50,277 nt of DNA, taken from contig JAEESF010000014.1 in the NCBI GenBank assembly GCA_016286205.1, positions 1 to 50,277 of the forward strand, in the 5' to 3' direction. Positions 29,157-38,833 of this stretch are shown one piece after another. Positions within the stretch are counted from its first letter, which is position 1, and every line of letters begins with the position of its first letter. Origin of the DNA: Colicola sp016286205 (GTDB lineage Bacteria; Bacteroidota; Bacteroidia; Bacteroidales; Paludibacteraceae). The notes under the pieces are model-generated. The model was not told where the DNA came from, did not search any database, and was given only the letters and a program-made list of their open reading frames with translations. The position numbers were made by a program, and so were the translations under genes.

Positions 29157-32100
29157 TTGGTCACTCGCAAACACATAGAAGCAGCCATGCGTCATCACGG
29201 AGTCGTGTTGACCTGTTTTGTGCTACTCATGGCCTTTGGTATCTGGTCGCTGCCGCAACTTAACAAAGATGAGTTCCCGCAATTCACCATTCGTCAAGGT
29301 ATAGTGGCTGCTATCTATCCTGGGGCTAATGCTGAACAGGTGGAGCAACAGGTCACTATGCCTCTGGAGGACTATATCAATTCCTTCGAGGAGGTGGACA
29401 AGGAGCAGACATATAGCGTCACCGAAGATGGCATTGTTTATGTCTATGTAATGATTCGCGAGACAGTCGATGACAACGCAGGAGCATGGACGCGCATTCG
29501 TGCGGGCTTGCCTCTGCTGCAGAAAACATCTCTTCCGCCAGGAGTACTACAGATAGTCGTAGTCGATGATTTTGGCAATACTTCTTCTCTGCTTCTAGCT
29601 GTGGAGAGTCCCGAGCGTAGTCCGCGCGAATTGGAGCAATACGCCAAGCATATTTGCCGCCACTTGCGCACGATTCCGGAGATGGGCAAACTGCGTATCC
29701 TTGGCCAACAAAACGAGGAAATAGCGGTTACTATCGATGCTGAGCAACTGTCTGCCTATGGCATTAGCGAACAGCTGATTCAGACGCAATTGGCACTCCA
29801 GGGACTGCGTACTATTGGCGGCAGTGGAGCAGGGCAGAATAGTTTCCAGGTGGTCATCCCTTATCAGTCTGAATACGAACTGCAGGAACAGATCATCTGG
29901 GCTGACCCGGTAACGGGTTCTGTGGTTCGTCTGAAAGATATAGCTACTATCGAACGGCGCTATCAGCCTGCCGACAAATATGTTGAGTTCAATGGTGCTT
30001 CATGCCTGATTATCAACATGGAGATGGTTCCGGGCAACAATATCGTTGCTTTTGGCCAGCGAGTGGATGAGGTATTGGCAGAAGCCGCAGAACAACTGCC
30101 ACCGGATATTCGTTTCCATCGTATCACGGATCAACCTAAGGTGGTTAACGATTCTGTTGTCTCGTTCCTACGCGACATCGTTATCTCTATCTTGGTGGTC
30201 ATCGCTGTGATGCTGCTCCTCTTCCCATTGCGCACGGCTTTGGTGGCTTCCACCGGTGTACCTGTTTGCACAGCCATTTGCATTGGACTGATGTATATCA
30301 CTGGTATTGAACTGAATACGGTTACCCTGGCGGCACTCATTTTTGTACTAGGAATGATTGTAGATGACTCGGTTATCGTCATCGATGGCTATACCAATCA
30401 ACTCGAGAAGAACCACTCGCGGTGGTATTCCGCAGTAGTTAGCACGAGTCTGCTATTTGTGCCTATGTCGTTAGCCACGTGCGCCATCAGTGGTATGTTC
30501 TTCCCGATGACTCACATCATCACCGGGCCTCTTGGTGAATTTGTGCAACTCTTCCCATGGGCAGTTCTGTTCGCACTTGGTGCTAGTATTTTCTATGCTT
30601 CGTGGGTTACGCCTTACCTCTCTTTCCGATTTATCAAGCAGCGTAAAGCCAACGAGTGGACTGCCTTCGAACGTGCGCAAAACCGATTCTTTGTGGTGCT
30701 GCAAAACGGCTACAAACATCTGTTGACTGTATGCTTCAATCATCCGGTTATCATCTACTGCTTGTTGGCAGCAGCGCTGCTGACGGGTGGTTTCCTGTTG
30801 ACTCGTCTCAACTTGCAATTGCTCCCTAAGGCCGATCGCGAGTGTCTGGCGGTGGAGATCTATCTGCGGGATGGTTGTTCGGTTGAGCAGAGTGCGCTAG
30901 TGGCTGATTCGCTGGCACGTGTGCTGCGAGCGGACGAACGAATAACGAGTGTCACTTCTTTCCTCGGCCAGGCTAGTCCGCGTTTCCACGCTACTTACAC
31001 GCCACAGATGGCGCATCCTAATTATGCGCAATTGATTGTCAATACTGTTTCCTGCAAGGCAACCAAGCAGATTCTCAAGGAGTATAGTCCGCAATACGAG
31101 AACTATTTCACCAACGCCTATATCCGCTTCAAGCAGATGGATTATCAGGTGGTGAAAAATCCGCTTGAGGTACGTATCCAGGGCGAAGACTTGGACCTGA
31201 TGGCTATCTATGCGGATAGTGTGCGCCGATTCATGGCAGCGCAACCGGAAATGCAGTGGGTACACTCTGATTACGACAATATAGCTTCGTCCACACGTAT
31301 TGTGCTCCGTCCGGACGAGGCGACGCGTCTGGGTATCACAGAGACGATGCTCTCGCTCTACCTGCGTGAGGCTACCAAGGGTGCCACGCTAACCACACTC
31401 TACGAAGGCAGTTATGCTGTGCCGGTTGTGCTCTACACTGCGGGAGCGCAAGAGATGTCTGTCTCGCAACTTGAGGCATTGCTCGTACCTACGGCTATTG
31501 CCGGCCTGTGGGTACCTTTGCGCCAAGTGGCTACACTCGAGCCCGAATGGCATCATTCCTCGCTGGAGAGACGCAATGCTGTGCGTACTATCACCGTAGG
31601 TGCGGACTTGCGAGGCACTACCAGCCAAGTGGATGCCGAGCGTAAGGTCAAACAGTGGGTCAAAGCTAATATGAACGAATTGCCGGAGGGCGTGACCCTT
31701 TCTTACGGTGGCTTGTCTGCTATCAACGGAAAGATTGTTCCGCAGATTCTCTGGAGTGTCGTGGCAGCATTAGCAGTTATGCTGGCGCTGCTCATCTACC
31801 ATTTTGGTAAGGTGGGACTGGCTATGTTGGCCCTTTCGTCGTCTCTCCTCTGCCTCTTTGGCGCATCGTTGGGACTATGGCTCTTCGGTCTAGATATATC
31901 TATCACGGCGGTCCTCGGTATCGTCAGTCTGATAGGAATCATCGTCCGAAATGCTATTATGATGTATGAGTATGCCGAAGACTCGCGCAAATATCTGCAA
32001 CTCTCCTATCGAGATGCGGCCTTCCGAGCGGGATTACGGCGTATGCGACCTGTTTTCCTGACCAGTGCTACTACTGCTTTAGGCGTTTTGCCGATGATTA

Positions 32101-32231
32101 TTGCGCACACTGCTCTTTGGATGCCAATGGGAGTAGTCATCTGTTTCGGTACTATCTTCACCTTACCGCTCACGGTGACCATTTTGCCTGTCGTTTATTG
32201 GAAAGTTTACCAACATCACGATTCTAAATGA
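29157..32231 (+). CDS. RND efflux pump, inner-membrane permease
   Basis: A 1,024-residue AcrB/MexB-like transporter. It has the first membrane helix (about 15-33), a large periplasmic loop, helices around 335-500 with GMIVDDSVIVIDGY (about 399-412; conserved proton-relay Asp pair), a second periplasmic loop, and C-terminal helices (about 860-1015) including GIVRNAIMMYEYAED. The pump drives export of drugs, detergents or other small molecules with proton motive force. The start is a TTG at 29157: the residues before the first ATG (29187) align with the normal N-terminus of the family. Its stop overlaps the next gene. Confidence 0.93.
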   Translation: MVTRKHIEAAMRHHGVVLTCFVLLMAFGIWSLPQLNKDEFPQFTIRQGIVAAIYPGANAEQVEQQVTMPLEDYINSFEEVDKEQTYSVTEDGIVYVYVMIRETVDDNAGAWTRIRAGLPLLQKTSLPPGVLQIVVVDDFGNTSSLLLAVESPERSPRELEQYAKHICRHLRTIPEMGKLRILGQQNEEIAVTIDAEQLSAYGISEQLIQTQLALQGLRTIGGSGAGQNSFQVVIPYQSEYELQEQIIWADPVTGSVVRLKDIATIERRYQPADKYVEFNGASCLIINMEMVPGNNIVAFGQRVDEVLAEAAEQLPPDIRFHRITDQPKVVNDSVVSFLRDIVISILVVIAVMLLLFPLRTALVASTGVPVCTAICIGLMYITGIELNTVTLAALIFVLGMIVDDSVIVIDGYTNQLEKNHSRWYSAVVSTSLLFVPMSLATCAISGMFFPMTHIITGPLGEFVQLFPWAVLFALGASIFYASWVTPYLSFRFIKQRKANEWTAFERAQNRFFVVLQNGYKHLLTVCFNHPVIIYCLLAAALLTGGFLLTRLNLQLLPKADRECLAVEIYLRDGCSVEQSALVADSLARVLRADERITSVTSFLGQASPRFHATYTPQMAHPNYAQLIVNTVSCKATKQILKEYSPQYENYFTNAYIRFKQMDYQVVKNPLEVRIQGEDLDLMAIYADSVRRFMAAQPEMQWVHSDYDNIASSTRIVLRPDEATRLGITETMLSLYLREATKGATLTTLYEGSYAVPVVLYTAGAQEMSVSQLEALLVPTAIAGLWVPLRQVATLEPEWHHSSLERRNAVRTITVGADLRGTTSQVDAERKVKQWVKANMNELPEGVTLSYGGLSAINGKIVPQILWSVVAALAVMLALLIYHFGKVGLAMLALSSSLLCLFGASLGLWLFGLDISITAVLGIVSLIGIIVRNAIMMYEYAEDSRKYLQLSYRDAAFRAGLRRMRPVFLTSATTALGVLPMIIAHTALWMPMGVVICFGTIFTLPLTVTILPVVYWKVYQHHDSK

Positions 32232-33574
32232 TTAAGCGCCTATACATATTGCTCCTCTCCGTCTTCCTCTGCTGCCAGGCATCGGTGGCTGCTACGCTTA
32301 CCATCGATTCTTGTCTCTCTTTGGCGAAGCAGAACAACCCCTCTTTGCGCAAAGCGCAACTGGATATTCTACGGGCACAGGAGGTGAAAGCACAAGCACT
32401 GACCAAATATTTCCCGCAAGTCCAGGGTATGGCGTTCGGCTATCATGCTCTGCAACCTATTGTAGATGTGGGAATTGACGATATTGGCAATGCGTCCGTG
32501 CGCGACCTGCTGACTACGCTCTATGGCAATTATGGCGCAGCACTTGGACTCGACAATTCTATCAATCTTTTCCAGTATGGCTATTCGGCGGGAGTTACGG
32601 CTATTCAGCCTGTCTTCATGGGAGGAAAGATTGTAGCGGGCAATCAGTTGGCCAAAGTGGGCGTAGAGGCGGCTAAACTGCAGGCGGAGATAGGAGAACG
32701 CGATATACTCGAACAAGTGGAGCAAACCTACTGGTTGGTATATGGTCTCCAACAGAAACAGCAACTCATCGACGAGGCTCTGACGCTTCTCGACACCTTG
32801 GCGCTGACTGTCTCTGCGGCCGTAGATGCGGGATTGGCTTTGCCGTCCGATTCCATGCAAGTGGCCCTACGACGCGATGAAGTCCTCAGTCGTCAGTTGC
32901 AACTCACTAGCGGACTTTCGCTGGCCCGTCAGGCTCTGGCTTTATCCTTAGGATTGCCGCCTTCTGATACGATTGTGGCCGTTGATACGCAGACCGACGA
33001 GGACCCGTTCTCCATTGTTTCTGAATCCTCTTCTGTCTCGCCTGAAGCGCAACTACTGGCCCTGCAAGTGCGTGCTAATCAGCTCCAACGTCGTATGATG
33101 CTCGCCGATGCATTACCGCAACTGGCTGTGGGCGCTAACTACTCCTATAGTCGTTTCCAGACCAATATCCTGCGCGATGAACTGGGCAGTCCTACGGGCA
33201 ATGGTGCTGTTTTTGTCACAATGCGTGTGCCGCTTACCGCTTGGTGGGAAACCGCTCATAAACTCAAGGAACAGGATTACGCCATCCAACAGGCACAACT
33301 CGATGCCGATTATCTGGGCGCGCAATTAGATTTGCGTACGCAGCAAGCAGCAGACCAACTCGTGCAAGCACAATCGTTGATTATTCTTCAGCAGTCGGTT
33401 CTGACACACGCCGAAGAAGCTTATCGCCTGCTGCGCGTACAATACGAAGCGGGTATGGCTACTATCAGCGACCTGCTTCGCCAGCAAGTCCAACTCACTC
33501 AAGCTCAATCCGATCTCACGGATGCACGTCTCGCTTATCGCCTCGCCCTACGTCGCTACAACGACCTAAAGTAA
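32228..33574 (+). CDS. TolC-like outer-membrane efflux channel
   Basis: A 448-residue exported protein. Signal peptide about 1-21 (ASVAATLT), then two OEP/TolC repeats of long helices (about 30-225 and 250-445) with TLTIDSCLSLAKQNNPSLRKAQLDI near the N-terminus and LRVQYEAGMATISDLLRQQVQLTQAQSDLTDARLAYRLAL near the end. It forms the outer-membrane duct of the tripartite pump encoded just upstream. The ATG overlaps the stop of the pump gene by four bases. It ends the seven-gene run; no strong terminator follows. Confidence 0.92.
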   Translation: MIKRLYILLLSVFLCCQASVAATLTIDSCLSLAKQNNPSLRKAQLDILRAQEVKAQALTKYFPQVQGMAFGYHALQPIVDVGIDDIGNASVRDLLTTLYGNYGAALGLDNSINLFQYGYSAGVTAIQPVFMGGKIVAGNQLAKVGVEAAKLQAEIGERDILEQVEQTYWLVYGLQQKQQLIDEALTLLDTLALTVSAAVDAGLALPSDSMQVALRRDEVLSRQLQLTSGLSLARQALALSLGLPPSDTIVAVDTQTDEDPFSIVSESSSVSPEAQLLALQVRANQLQRRMMLADALPQLAVGANYSYSRFQTNILRDELGSPTGNGAVFVTMRVPLTAWWETAHKLKEQDYAIQQAQLDADYLGAQLDLRTQQAADQLVQAQSLIILQQSVLTHAEEAYRLLRVQYEAGMATISDLLRQQVQLTQAQSDLTDARLAYRLALRRYNDLK

Positions 33575-33607
33575 ACCTGATCTTACCGTGGTAGTATCGT
33601 GGTTAAG

Positions 33608-33645
33608 TCGTAACTTTACCGAGACATTACCGAGACATTACCGAG
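33608..33645. repeat. ACCGAGACATT tandem repeat with a 20-base match to 72-91
   Basis: ACCGAGACATT occurs twice plus a partial third copy. The 20-base stretch at 33608-33627 is identical to 72-91 in the same orientation. Located between the TolC gene and the next promoter. Confidence 0.8.
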
Positions 33646-33673
33646 CGCACTATTAAAAAAATCTTCGATTTTC

Positions 33674-33704
33674 TTGCATATGTCAAAAAAAAGCAGTACC
33701 TTTG
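33674..33704 (+). promoter_or_regulatory. Promoter of the carboxyltransferase-serCA operon
   Basis: TTG (33674-33676), 20 bases with AAAAAAAAGCAGTAC, then TACCTTTG (33697-33704). The palindrome CCTTTGCAGTCGCAAAGG follows. The leader is about 60 bases. Confidence 0.87.
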
Positions 33705-33769
33705 CAGTCGCAAAGGTTTTTTGTTTTTAGAACCTTACCTAACGAGCAAAAATATATCGATTTTATTAT

Positions 33770-35407
33770 ATGAGTAAAAAAGAAGTTCAATTCTCGCTTG
33801 TCTACCGTGACATGTGGCAATCTAGCGGAAGATACGTGCCTCGTAAGGACCAGCTCGCACGCATTGCGCCTGTCATCATCGACATGGGATGTTTCGACCG
33901 GGTAGAAACCAATGGTGGAGCAAGCGAACAAGTTAATCTCCTCTACGGAGAAAACCCGAACCAGGCTGTCCGTACATTTACAAAACCCTTCAACGAAGTA
34001 GGTATCAAGACCCACATGCTCGACCGTGGACTCAATGCCCTGCGCATGAATCCGGTTCCGGCAGACGTACGCCAGTTGATGTACAAAGTGAAGCACGCAC
34101 AGGGCGTTGATATCACGCGTATTTTCTGTGGACTCAATGACCCGCGTAATATTATTCCGTCTATCAAGTGGGCTAAACAGGCAGGCATGACTGCTCAAGC
34201 CACGATGTGTATCACTTATTCTAAGGTACACACCGCTGAGTACTACATTAACCTCGCGGAACAACTCATCGAAGGTGGCGCACAGGAAATCTGCCTCAAA
34301 GATATGGCCGGTATCGGTCGTCCGCATATGCTCGGCGTTATCGTGGCTGCTATCAAGGAGAAACACCCCGATATCGTTATTCAGTACCACGGTCATTGTG
34401 GACCGGGTTTCTCTGTTGCTTCGATGCTCGAGGTAGCTAAAGCGGGTGGAGACGTGCTGGATGTTGCTATCGAACCGCTCAGTTGGGGCAAGGTGCATCC
34501 GGATGTGATCACCATCCAGGCTATGCTCCGCGATGCAGGATTCCTTGTTAAGGATATCAATATGAAAGCCTATATGCAGGCTCGCAACCTCACGCAGGAG
34601 TTCATCGATGACTTCTTGGGCTACTGGATTGACCCGAAGAATGCGCTCATGACTTCGTTGCTCGTGGGCTGTGGTCTGCCTGGTGGAATGATGGGATCGC
34701 TCATGGCCGACCTCAAAGGCATGCACGCGGCTATCAACGCCAACCTTAAGAAGAAAGGCGAACCTGAACTGAGCGAAGACGAACTGCTCGTACAACTCTT
34801 CGACGAAGTACAACGTATATGGCCGATGCTGGGCACACCGTGTCTCGTAACGCCGTTCTCGCAATACGTTAAGAATGCTGCGCTGATGAACCTCTTCTCG
34901 CGCTCTATGGGCGAGAAAGACTTCACACGTATGGACCCTGCTATGTGGGGTATGATTCTTGGCAAATCGGGCAAACTGCCTGGTACGCTTGCGCCGGAAA
35001 TCATTGAATTGGCCAAGGAGAAAGGACTCGAGTTCTACACCGACGATCCTCAGGCTCTCTATCCGGACGAGTTGCCGCGCTTTATCAAAGAGATGAAGGA
35101 ACTTGGCTGGGATCGCGGACAAGACGACGAAGAGCTCTTCGAGTTCGCTATGCACGAGAAGCAGTACCGCGAGTACAAGTCGGGCTTGGCTAAAGAGCAG
35201 TTCAACCAAGATCTTATCGAGCGTATGCGCAAGGCAGGTAAGCCTATACCCGAGCATCTGCTCCCGAAACCACAAGCTTCGGAAGACGAGATGGCTGCCA
35301 TCGCTCTTGCCTTGCATTTGGCTGGCAAACCGAAAGAGGCTCCTGCTGCCACGCTGCCTATCATCCGTCAAACACCCTGGAAACGAATTAATCCAAATAT
35401 GTTATGA
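33770..35407 (+). CDS. Carboxyltransferase (oxaloacetate decarboxylase alpha-like), no biotin domain
   Basis: A 545-residue protein with a DRE-TIM barrel like the carboxyltransferase of pyruvate carboxylase or OadA: YRDMWQSSG (about 11-19), DRVETNGGAS (about 43-52), CLKDMAGIGRP (about 178-188) and the metal-binding QYHGHCGPG (about 204-212). The post-barrel PYC_OADA-like region follows. The usual C-terminal biotinyl domain with its MKM lysine is absent. It would move CO2 between biotin and pyruvate/oxaloacetate if paired with a separate biotin carrier, which is not in the window. Its stop overlaps serC (ATGA), placing it in one operon with serine biosynthesis. Whether it decarboxylates oxaloacetate or acts otherwise is open. 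Confidence 0.82.
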   Translation: MSKKEVQFSLVYRDMWQSSGRYVPRKDQLARIAPVIIDMGCFDRVETNGGASEQVNLLYGENPNQAVRTFTKPFNEVGIKTHMLDRGLNALRMNPVPADVRQLMYKVKHAQGVDITRIFCGLNDPRNIIPSIKWAKQAGMTAQATMCITYSKVHTAEYYINLAEQLIEGGAQEICLKDMAGIGRPHMLGVIVAAIKEKHPDIVIQYHGHCGPGFSVASMLEVAKAGGDVLDVAIEPLSWGKVHPDVITIQAMLRDAGFLVKDINMKAYMQARNLTQEFIDDFLGYWIDPKNALMTSLLVGCGLPGGMMGSLMADLKGMHAAINANLKKKGEPELSEDELLVQLFDEVQRIWPMLGTPCLVTPFSQYVKNAALMNLFSRSMGEKDFTRMDPAMWGMILGKSGKLPGTLAPEIIELAKEKGLEFYTDDPQALYPDELPRFIKEMKELGWDRGQDDEELFEFAMHEKQYREYKSGLAKEQFNQDLIERMRKAGKPIPEHLLPKPQASEDEMAAIALALHLAGKPKEAPAATLPIIRQTPWKRINPNML

Positions 35408-36483
35408 AAAAGTATAATTTTAATGCCGGCCCGAGTATCCTGCCGCAAGAAGTAATCAAACAAACAGCAGAAGCCGTTATCGACTTTCAAGGTGAAGGAC
35501 TTTCCGTTCTCGAGATCAGTCACCGCGCTAAGTATTTCCAACCTGTAATGGACGAGGCAGAAGCGTTGATGAAGGAACTTCTCAATGTGCCTGAGGGCTA
35601 TCGTGTGCTTTTCCTCGGTGGTGGTGCTAGCCTGCAGTTCTGCATGGTGCCGTTCAATATGCTGGAGAAGAAAGCAGCTTATCTGAACACGGGCGTTTGG
35701 TCCAAGAAGGCGCTCAAAGAGGCCAAAGGATTTGGCGAAGCGGTCGAAGTGGCTGCAAGTACCAATTCTATTCCTACGGATTACGAAATCCCGCAAGATG
35801 CTGACTATTTCCACATCACGACCAACAATACTATTTTCGGAACAGAGATTAGCGATGCCAAGTTGGCAGAGATCTATCGCAAGAAAGGTAATGTGCCATT
35901 GGTAGCCGATATGAGCTCTGATATCCTGAGTCGTCCTATCGATGTTAGCCAGTATGATATCATCTACGGTGGTGCGCAGAAGAACCTGGCACCTGCAGGT
36001 GTAACATTCGTTATCATCAAGGAGTCGTGCCTGGGCCGCGTTAGCCGTTATATCCCGACGATGCTCAACTACCAGACGCACATCGAGGGTGGCTCTATGT
36101 TCAATACGCCTCCTGTGCTGCCTGTTTATACCGCATTGCTTACTCTCCGCTGGCTCAAGGCGAACGGTGGACTCAAATGGATCGAGGCACGCAACAAGGC
36201 CAAAGCAGAACTGCTGTACAACTGTCTGGACAACTCCAAACTGTTCACGCCGACTATTCTCAACAAGGAGGATCGCAGCCGCATGAATATCTGCTTTGTC
36301 TTCAAACCCGGTTACGAAGACCTGCAAGATGATTTCTTCAAGTTCGCTACCGAGCGTGGAATGGTAGGTATTAAGGGCCATCGTCTGGTAGGCGGTTTCC
36401 GTGCTTCCTGCTACAATGCAATGGATCTAGAGGGTGTTCAGGCACTTGTCGATTGCATCCACGAATACGAGAAATTGCACTAA
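35404..36483 (+). CDS. serC: Phosphoserine aminotransferase
   Basis: A 359-residue class V aminotransferase. Hallmarks: N-terminal YNFNAGPSILPQEV, EISHR (about 37-41), GGGASLQF (about 75-82), the PLP lysine in GGAQKNLAPAG (Lys193) and the C-terminal GGFRASCYNA (about 334-343). It converts 3-phosphohydroxypyruvate and glutamate to phosphoserine. It is coupled to the upstream gene by a four-base overlap and followed by serA, the preceding step of the pathway. Confidence 0.96.
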   Translation: MKKYNFNAGPSILPQEVIKQTAEAVIDFQGEGLSVLEISHRAKYFQPVMDEAEALMKELLNVPEGYRVLFLGGGASLQFCMVPFNMLEKKAAYLNTGVWSKKALKEAKGFGEAVEVAASTNSIPTDYEIPQDADYFHITTNNTIFGTEISDAKLAEIYRKKGNVPLVADMSSDILSRPIDVSQYDIIYGGAQKNLAPAGVTFVIIKESCLGRVSRYIPTMLNYQTHIEGGSMFNTPPVLPVYTALLTLRWLKANGGLKWIEARNKAKAELLYNCLDNSKLFTPTILNKEDRSRMNICFVFKPGYEDLQDDFFKFATERGMVGIKGHRLVGGFRASCYNAMDLEGVQALVDCIHEYEKLH

Positions 36484-36568
36484 AATGGGCTATTTCACTT
36501 TTCATCATCCAGAACCAACCAAAAAGAAGACGACGCAAGCCGTGTTCTACACAACACTTGTAAACAAA

Positions 36569-37489
36569 ATGAAAGTATTAGTTGCAACCGAAAAACCCTT
36601 TGCGAAGGTAGCCGTTGATGGTATTCGCGAGGTCATCGAAGGCGCTGGTTACGAACTCGCCCTTCTGGAAAAATATACCGAAAAGCAGCAGCTCCTAGAC
36701 GCTGTAGCCGATGCAGACGCGCTGATTATCCGTTCTGATATCGTCGATCAGGCTGTGCTGGACGCTGCTAAGCAACTCAAGATTGTTGTTCGCGCCGGAG
36801 CAGGTTATGACAATATTGACTTGGCTGCCGCCACTTCCCACAAGGTAGTAGCTATGAATACGCCTGGCCAGAACAGCAATGCTGTGGCAGAACTGGCGCT
36901 GGGCCTCATGGTCTTTGCTGTCCGCAATTTCTACAATGGAACGAGCGGCACCGAGCTTAAAGGCAAGAAACTGGGTATTCACGCTTTCGGCAATGTGGGA
37001 CGCAACGTGGCACGTATTGCCCAGGGCTTTGGCATGGAGGTATATGCCTACGACGCTTATTGTCCGGATGAGGCGATGCTGGCGGCTGATGTCAAACCGC
37101 TGCATAGCGCAGAAGAACTCTACAAGACTTGCGATATAGTCAGTCTGCATATTCCTGCTACCGATGAGACTAAGAACAGTATCAACCGCGCACTCGTTGG
37201 CCTGATGCCAAAGGGTGGAATACTGGTCAATACGGCTCGTAAGGAGGTTATCAACGAGGACGAACTGATCCAACTCATGCAGGAGCGCGCAGATCTCAAG
37301 TACGTGACCGATATCATGCCTGTGTCAGACAGCAAGTTCAAGACGCTCTTCGAGGGACGCTATTTCGCTACGCCTAAGAAGATGGGCGCCCAAACTGCAG
37401 AAGCCAATATCAACGCAGGTATTGCAGCTGCCAAGCAGATTGTGGACTTCCTCCAGAATGGTGTTACACGCTTCCAGGTAAACAAATGA
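36569..37489 (+). CDS. serA: D-3-phosphoglycerate dehydrogenase, short form
   Basis: A 306-residue NAD-dependent 2-hydroxyacid dehydrogenase without an ACT domain. Motifs: VVRAGAGYDNIDL (about 73-85), the NAD-binding GNVGRNVARIAQGFGM (about 141-156), NTARKEVINEDEL (about 221-233). Where the family normally has PHxGA with a catalytic His, this one reads PKKMGAQTAEA, with Lys in that place; I recall this form in other Bacteroidales but could not check. It makes 3-phosphohydroxypyruvate for SerC. I chose the ATG at 36569 (MKVLVATEKPFAK). An in-frame ATG at 36485 would add 28 residues of unusual composition. Confidence 0.9.
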   Translation: MKVLVATEKPFAKVAVDGIREVIEGAGYELALLEKYTEKQQLLDAVADADALIIRSDIVDQAVLDAAKQLKIVVRAGAGYDNIDLAAATSHKVVAMNTPGQNSNAVAELALGLMVFAVRNFYNGTSGTELKGKKLGIHAFGNVGRNVARIAQGFGMEVYAYDAYCPDEAMLAADVKPLHSAEELYKTCDIVSLHIPATDETKNSINRALVGLMPKGGILVNTARKEVINEDELIQLMQERADLKYVTDIMPVSDSKFKTLFEGRYFATPKKMGAQTAEANINAGIAAAKQIVDFLQNGVTRFQVNK

Positions 37490-38817
37490 GGAAGCGCCTA
37501 TCCATAAAACTGATTCTTATCGCCCTCCTTTTAGGTGGGGTTGGAGTAGGCTGTCTTCACGCCTCGCAAATCGTTTGCGTAGGTGCGGCCACCCAAGTGG
37601 TGAACGGCAACGACACTTTGTTCTTTTTCAAGAATGAAGTCCATCTGCGTTCTACGGTCGGCGATGCCGATTGGTACACTACTTCCGGTGCGCTTATCGC
37701 TTCTGCTACGGACGAGATCTATCCGGACGAGGGTGGAGTCTATCTGCAGCAGAGTGGTGTTAATTCGTCACCTGTCTATGCGTTTGTCTATACCGAGCCA
37801 ACCGATTTGTCGCTTTCGGTTACTCCCGATTGCGAACAAACGGTCCTGACGCTCACGGGCGATGCTAAGCCTTTCACCTACACGCGTCTCGACGGCACAA
37901 CCGGCACTTATGCTCGCGCTTGTACTATCGATTACAATGCGTTGGCGTGGAATACCGAGGCGTGGGTGGACTCTGCGGCGCAGGTGGAAGCTACGCTGCG
38001 CACGGGCGATTATGTGTTGCCCGCTATATATGGTGCTACGCCTATCACGCTCTGCTACGATGCTGCTGTACGTACGGCCCTGAGCCTCGATTCTGCTTGT
38101 ATCGACACTGTGCTGACCGAAGATCGCGTACGTGCGGTCAAGATGGAACTGACCTCGCTTGCTACTACGCGTGGCAAGGAGGGCGAACGCAGCAACGAGC
38201 GCAACCGCCCTGTCAGCCAAACGCTGGTAACCGGTTCCGAATATAGTGGCCCGCTGGAGGTGGCTTTCTATAGCAACCCGACGCCTGCCGCCCTGTTCTA
38301 CACCTGGCGCATCTACCATAGCACCGACCTCATCGTTACCCGCCATGACAAGGATATCCGTTATGCTTTTTCCGAGCCTGGCGCTTACCGCGTCGTGTGT
38401 GCGGTCAACAACAGCTACTGCGCTTCCGATTCATCTGAGATGATTGTCAGCGTCTCCGAGTCATACCTGGCTGTGCCTAATGTGTTCACGCCTAATGGTG
38501 ATGGCAAGAACGATGAGTTCCGCGTAGCTTACCGCTCGCTCAAGGAGTTCCACTGCTGGGTCTACAACCGTTGGGGCAAACTGGTCTATGAGTGGACCGA
38601 TCCGGCCAAAGGCTGGGATGGTACCATCAATGGTCGTCCGGCTGCTGAAGGCGCGTATTTCTACGTCATCCGTGCGCTGGGAACCGATGCGGACAAGAAT
38701 GCCAAATATATCGGCGCCAAGGCTGCGTACAAGAAGAAAAAACTGAATGCTGACGAAGCCGTTATTGGCGTTTACCAGATGAGTGGTGATATCAATCTCA
38801 TACGAGGCAAACAATAA
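37486..38817 (+). CDS. T9SS type-B cargo protein (gliding-motility C-terminal domain)
   Basis: A 443-residue exported protein. A signal peptide (about 1-26) is followed by Ig/PKD-like beta domains (including RIYHSTDLIV...YAFSEPGAYRVVCAV, about 270-325) and a C-terminal domain of about 90 residues with VPNVFTPNGDGKNDEF (about 332-347), VYNRWGKLVYEW (about 362-373), WDGTINGRPAAEGAYFYVI (about 380-398). This is the T9SS type-B sorting domain (CHU_C family). It shows that the organism has a type IX secretion system. The ATG overlaps the serA stop. A Glu/Arg/Asn stretch near residues 224-240 may be another repeat-derived insertion. Target or binding partner unknown. Confidence 0.88.
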   Translation: MRKRLSIKLILIALLLGGVGVGCLHASQIVCVGAATQVVNGNDTLFFFKNEVHLRSTVGDADWYTTSGALIASATDEIYPDEGGVYLQQSGVNSSPVYAFVYTEPTDLSLSVTPDCEQTVLTLTGDAKPFTYTRLDGTTGTYARACTIDYNALAWNTEAWVDSAAQVEATLRTGDYVLPAIYGATPITLCYDAAVRTALSLDSACIDTVLTEDRVRAVKMELTSLATTRGKEGERSNERNRPVSQTLVTGSEYSGPLEVAFYSNPTPAALFYTWRIYHSTDLIVTRHDKDIRYAFSEPGAYRVVCAVNNSYCASDSSEMIVSVSESYLAVPNVFTPNGDGKNDEFRVAYRSLKEFHCWVYNRWGKLVYEWTDPAKGWDGTINGRPAAEGAYFYVIRALGTDADKNAKYIGAKAAYKKKKLNADEAVIGVYQMSGDINLIRGKQ

Positions 38818-38833
38818 TCAAATCAAATAACCA

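Noticed and set aside
33683..35371. 562-residue reading frame antisense to the carboxyltransferase gene
   Set aside because: The plus strand is clearly a carboxyltransferase with a promoter and coupling to serC. The antisense product has no recognisable domain and is a codon-bias shadow.
36485..36568. In-frame 28-residue N-terminal extension of SerA
   Set aside because: The family N-terminus starts at the ATG at 36569; the extension has unusual composition and no known domain. It could be translated, but I cannot support it.
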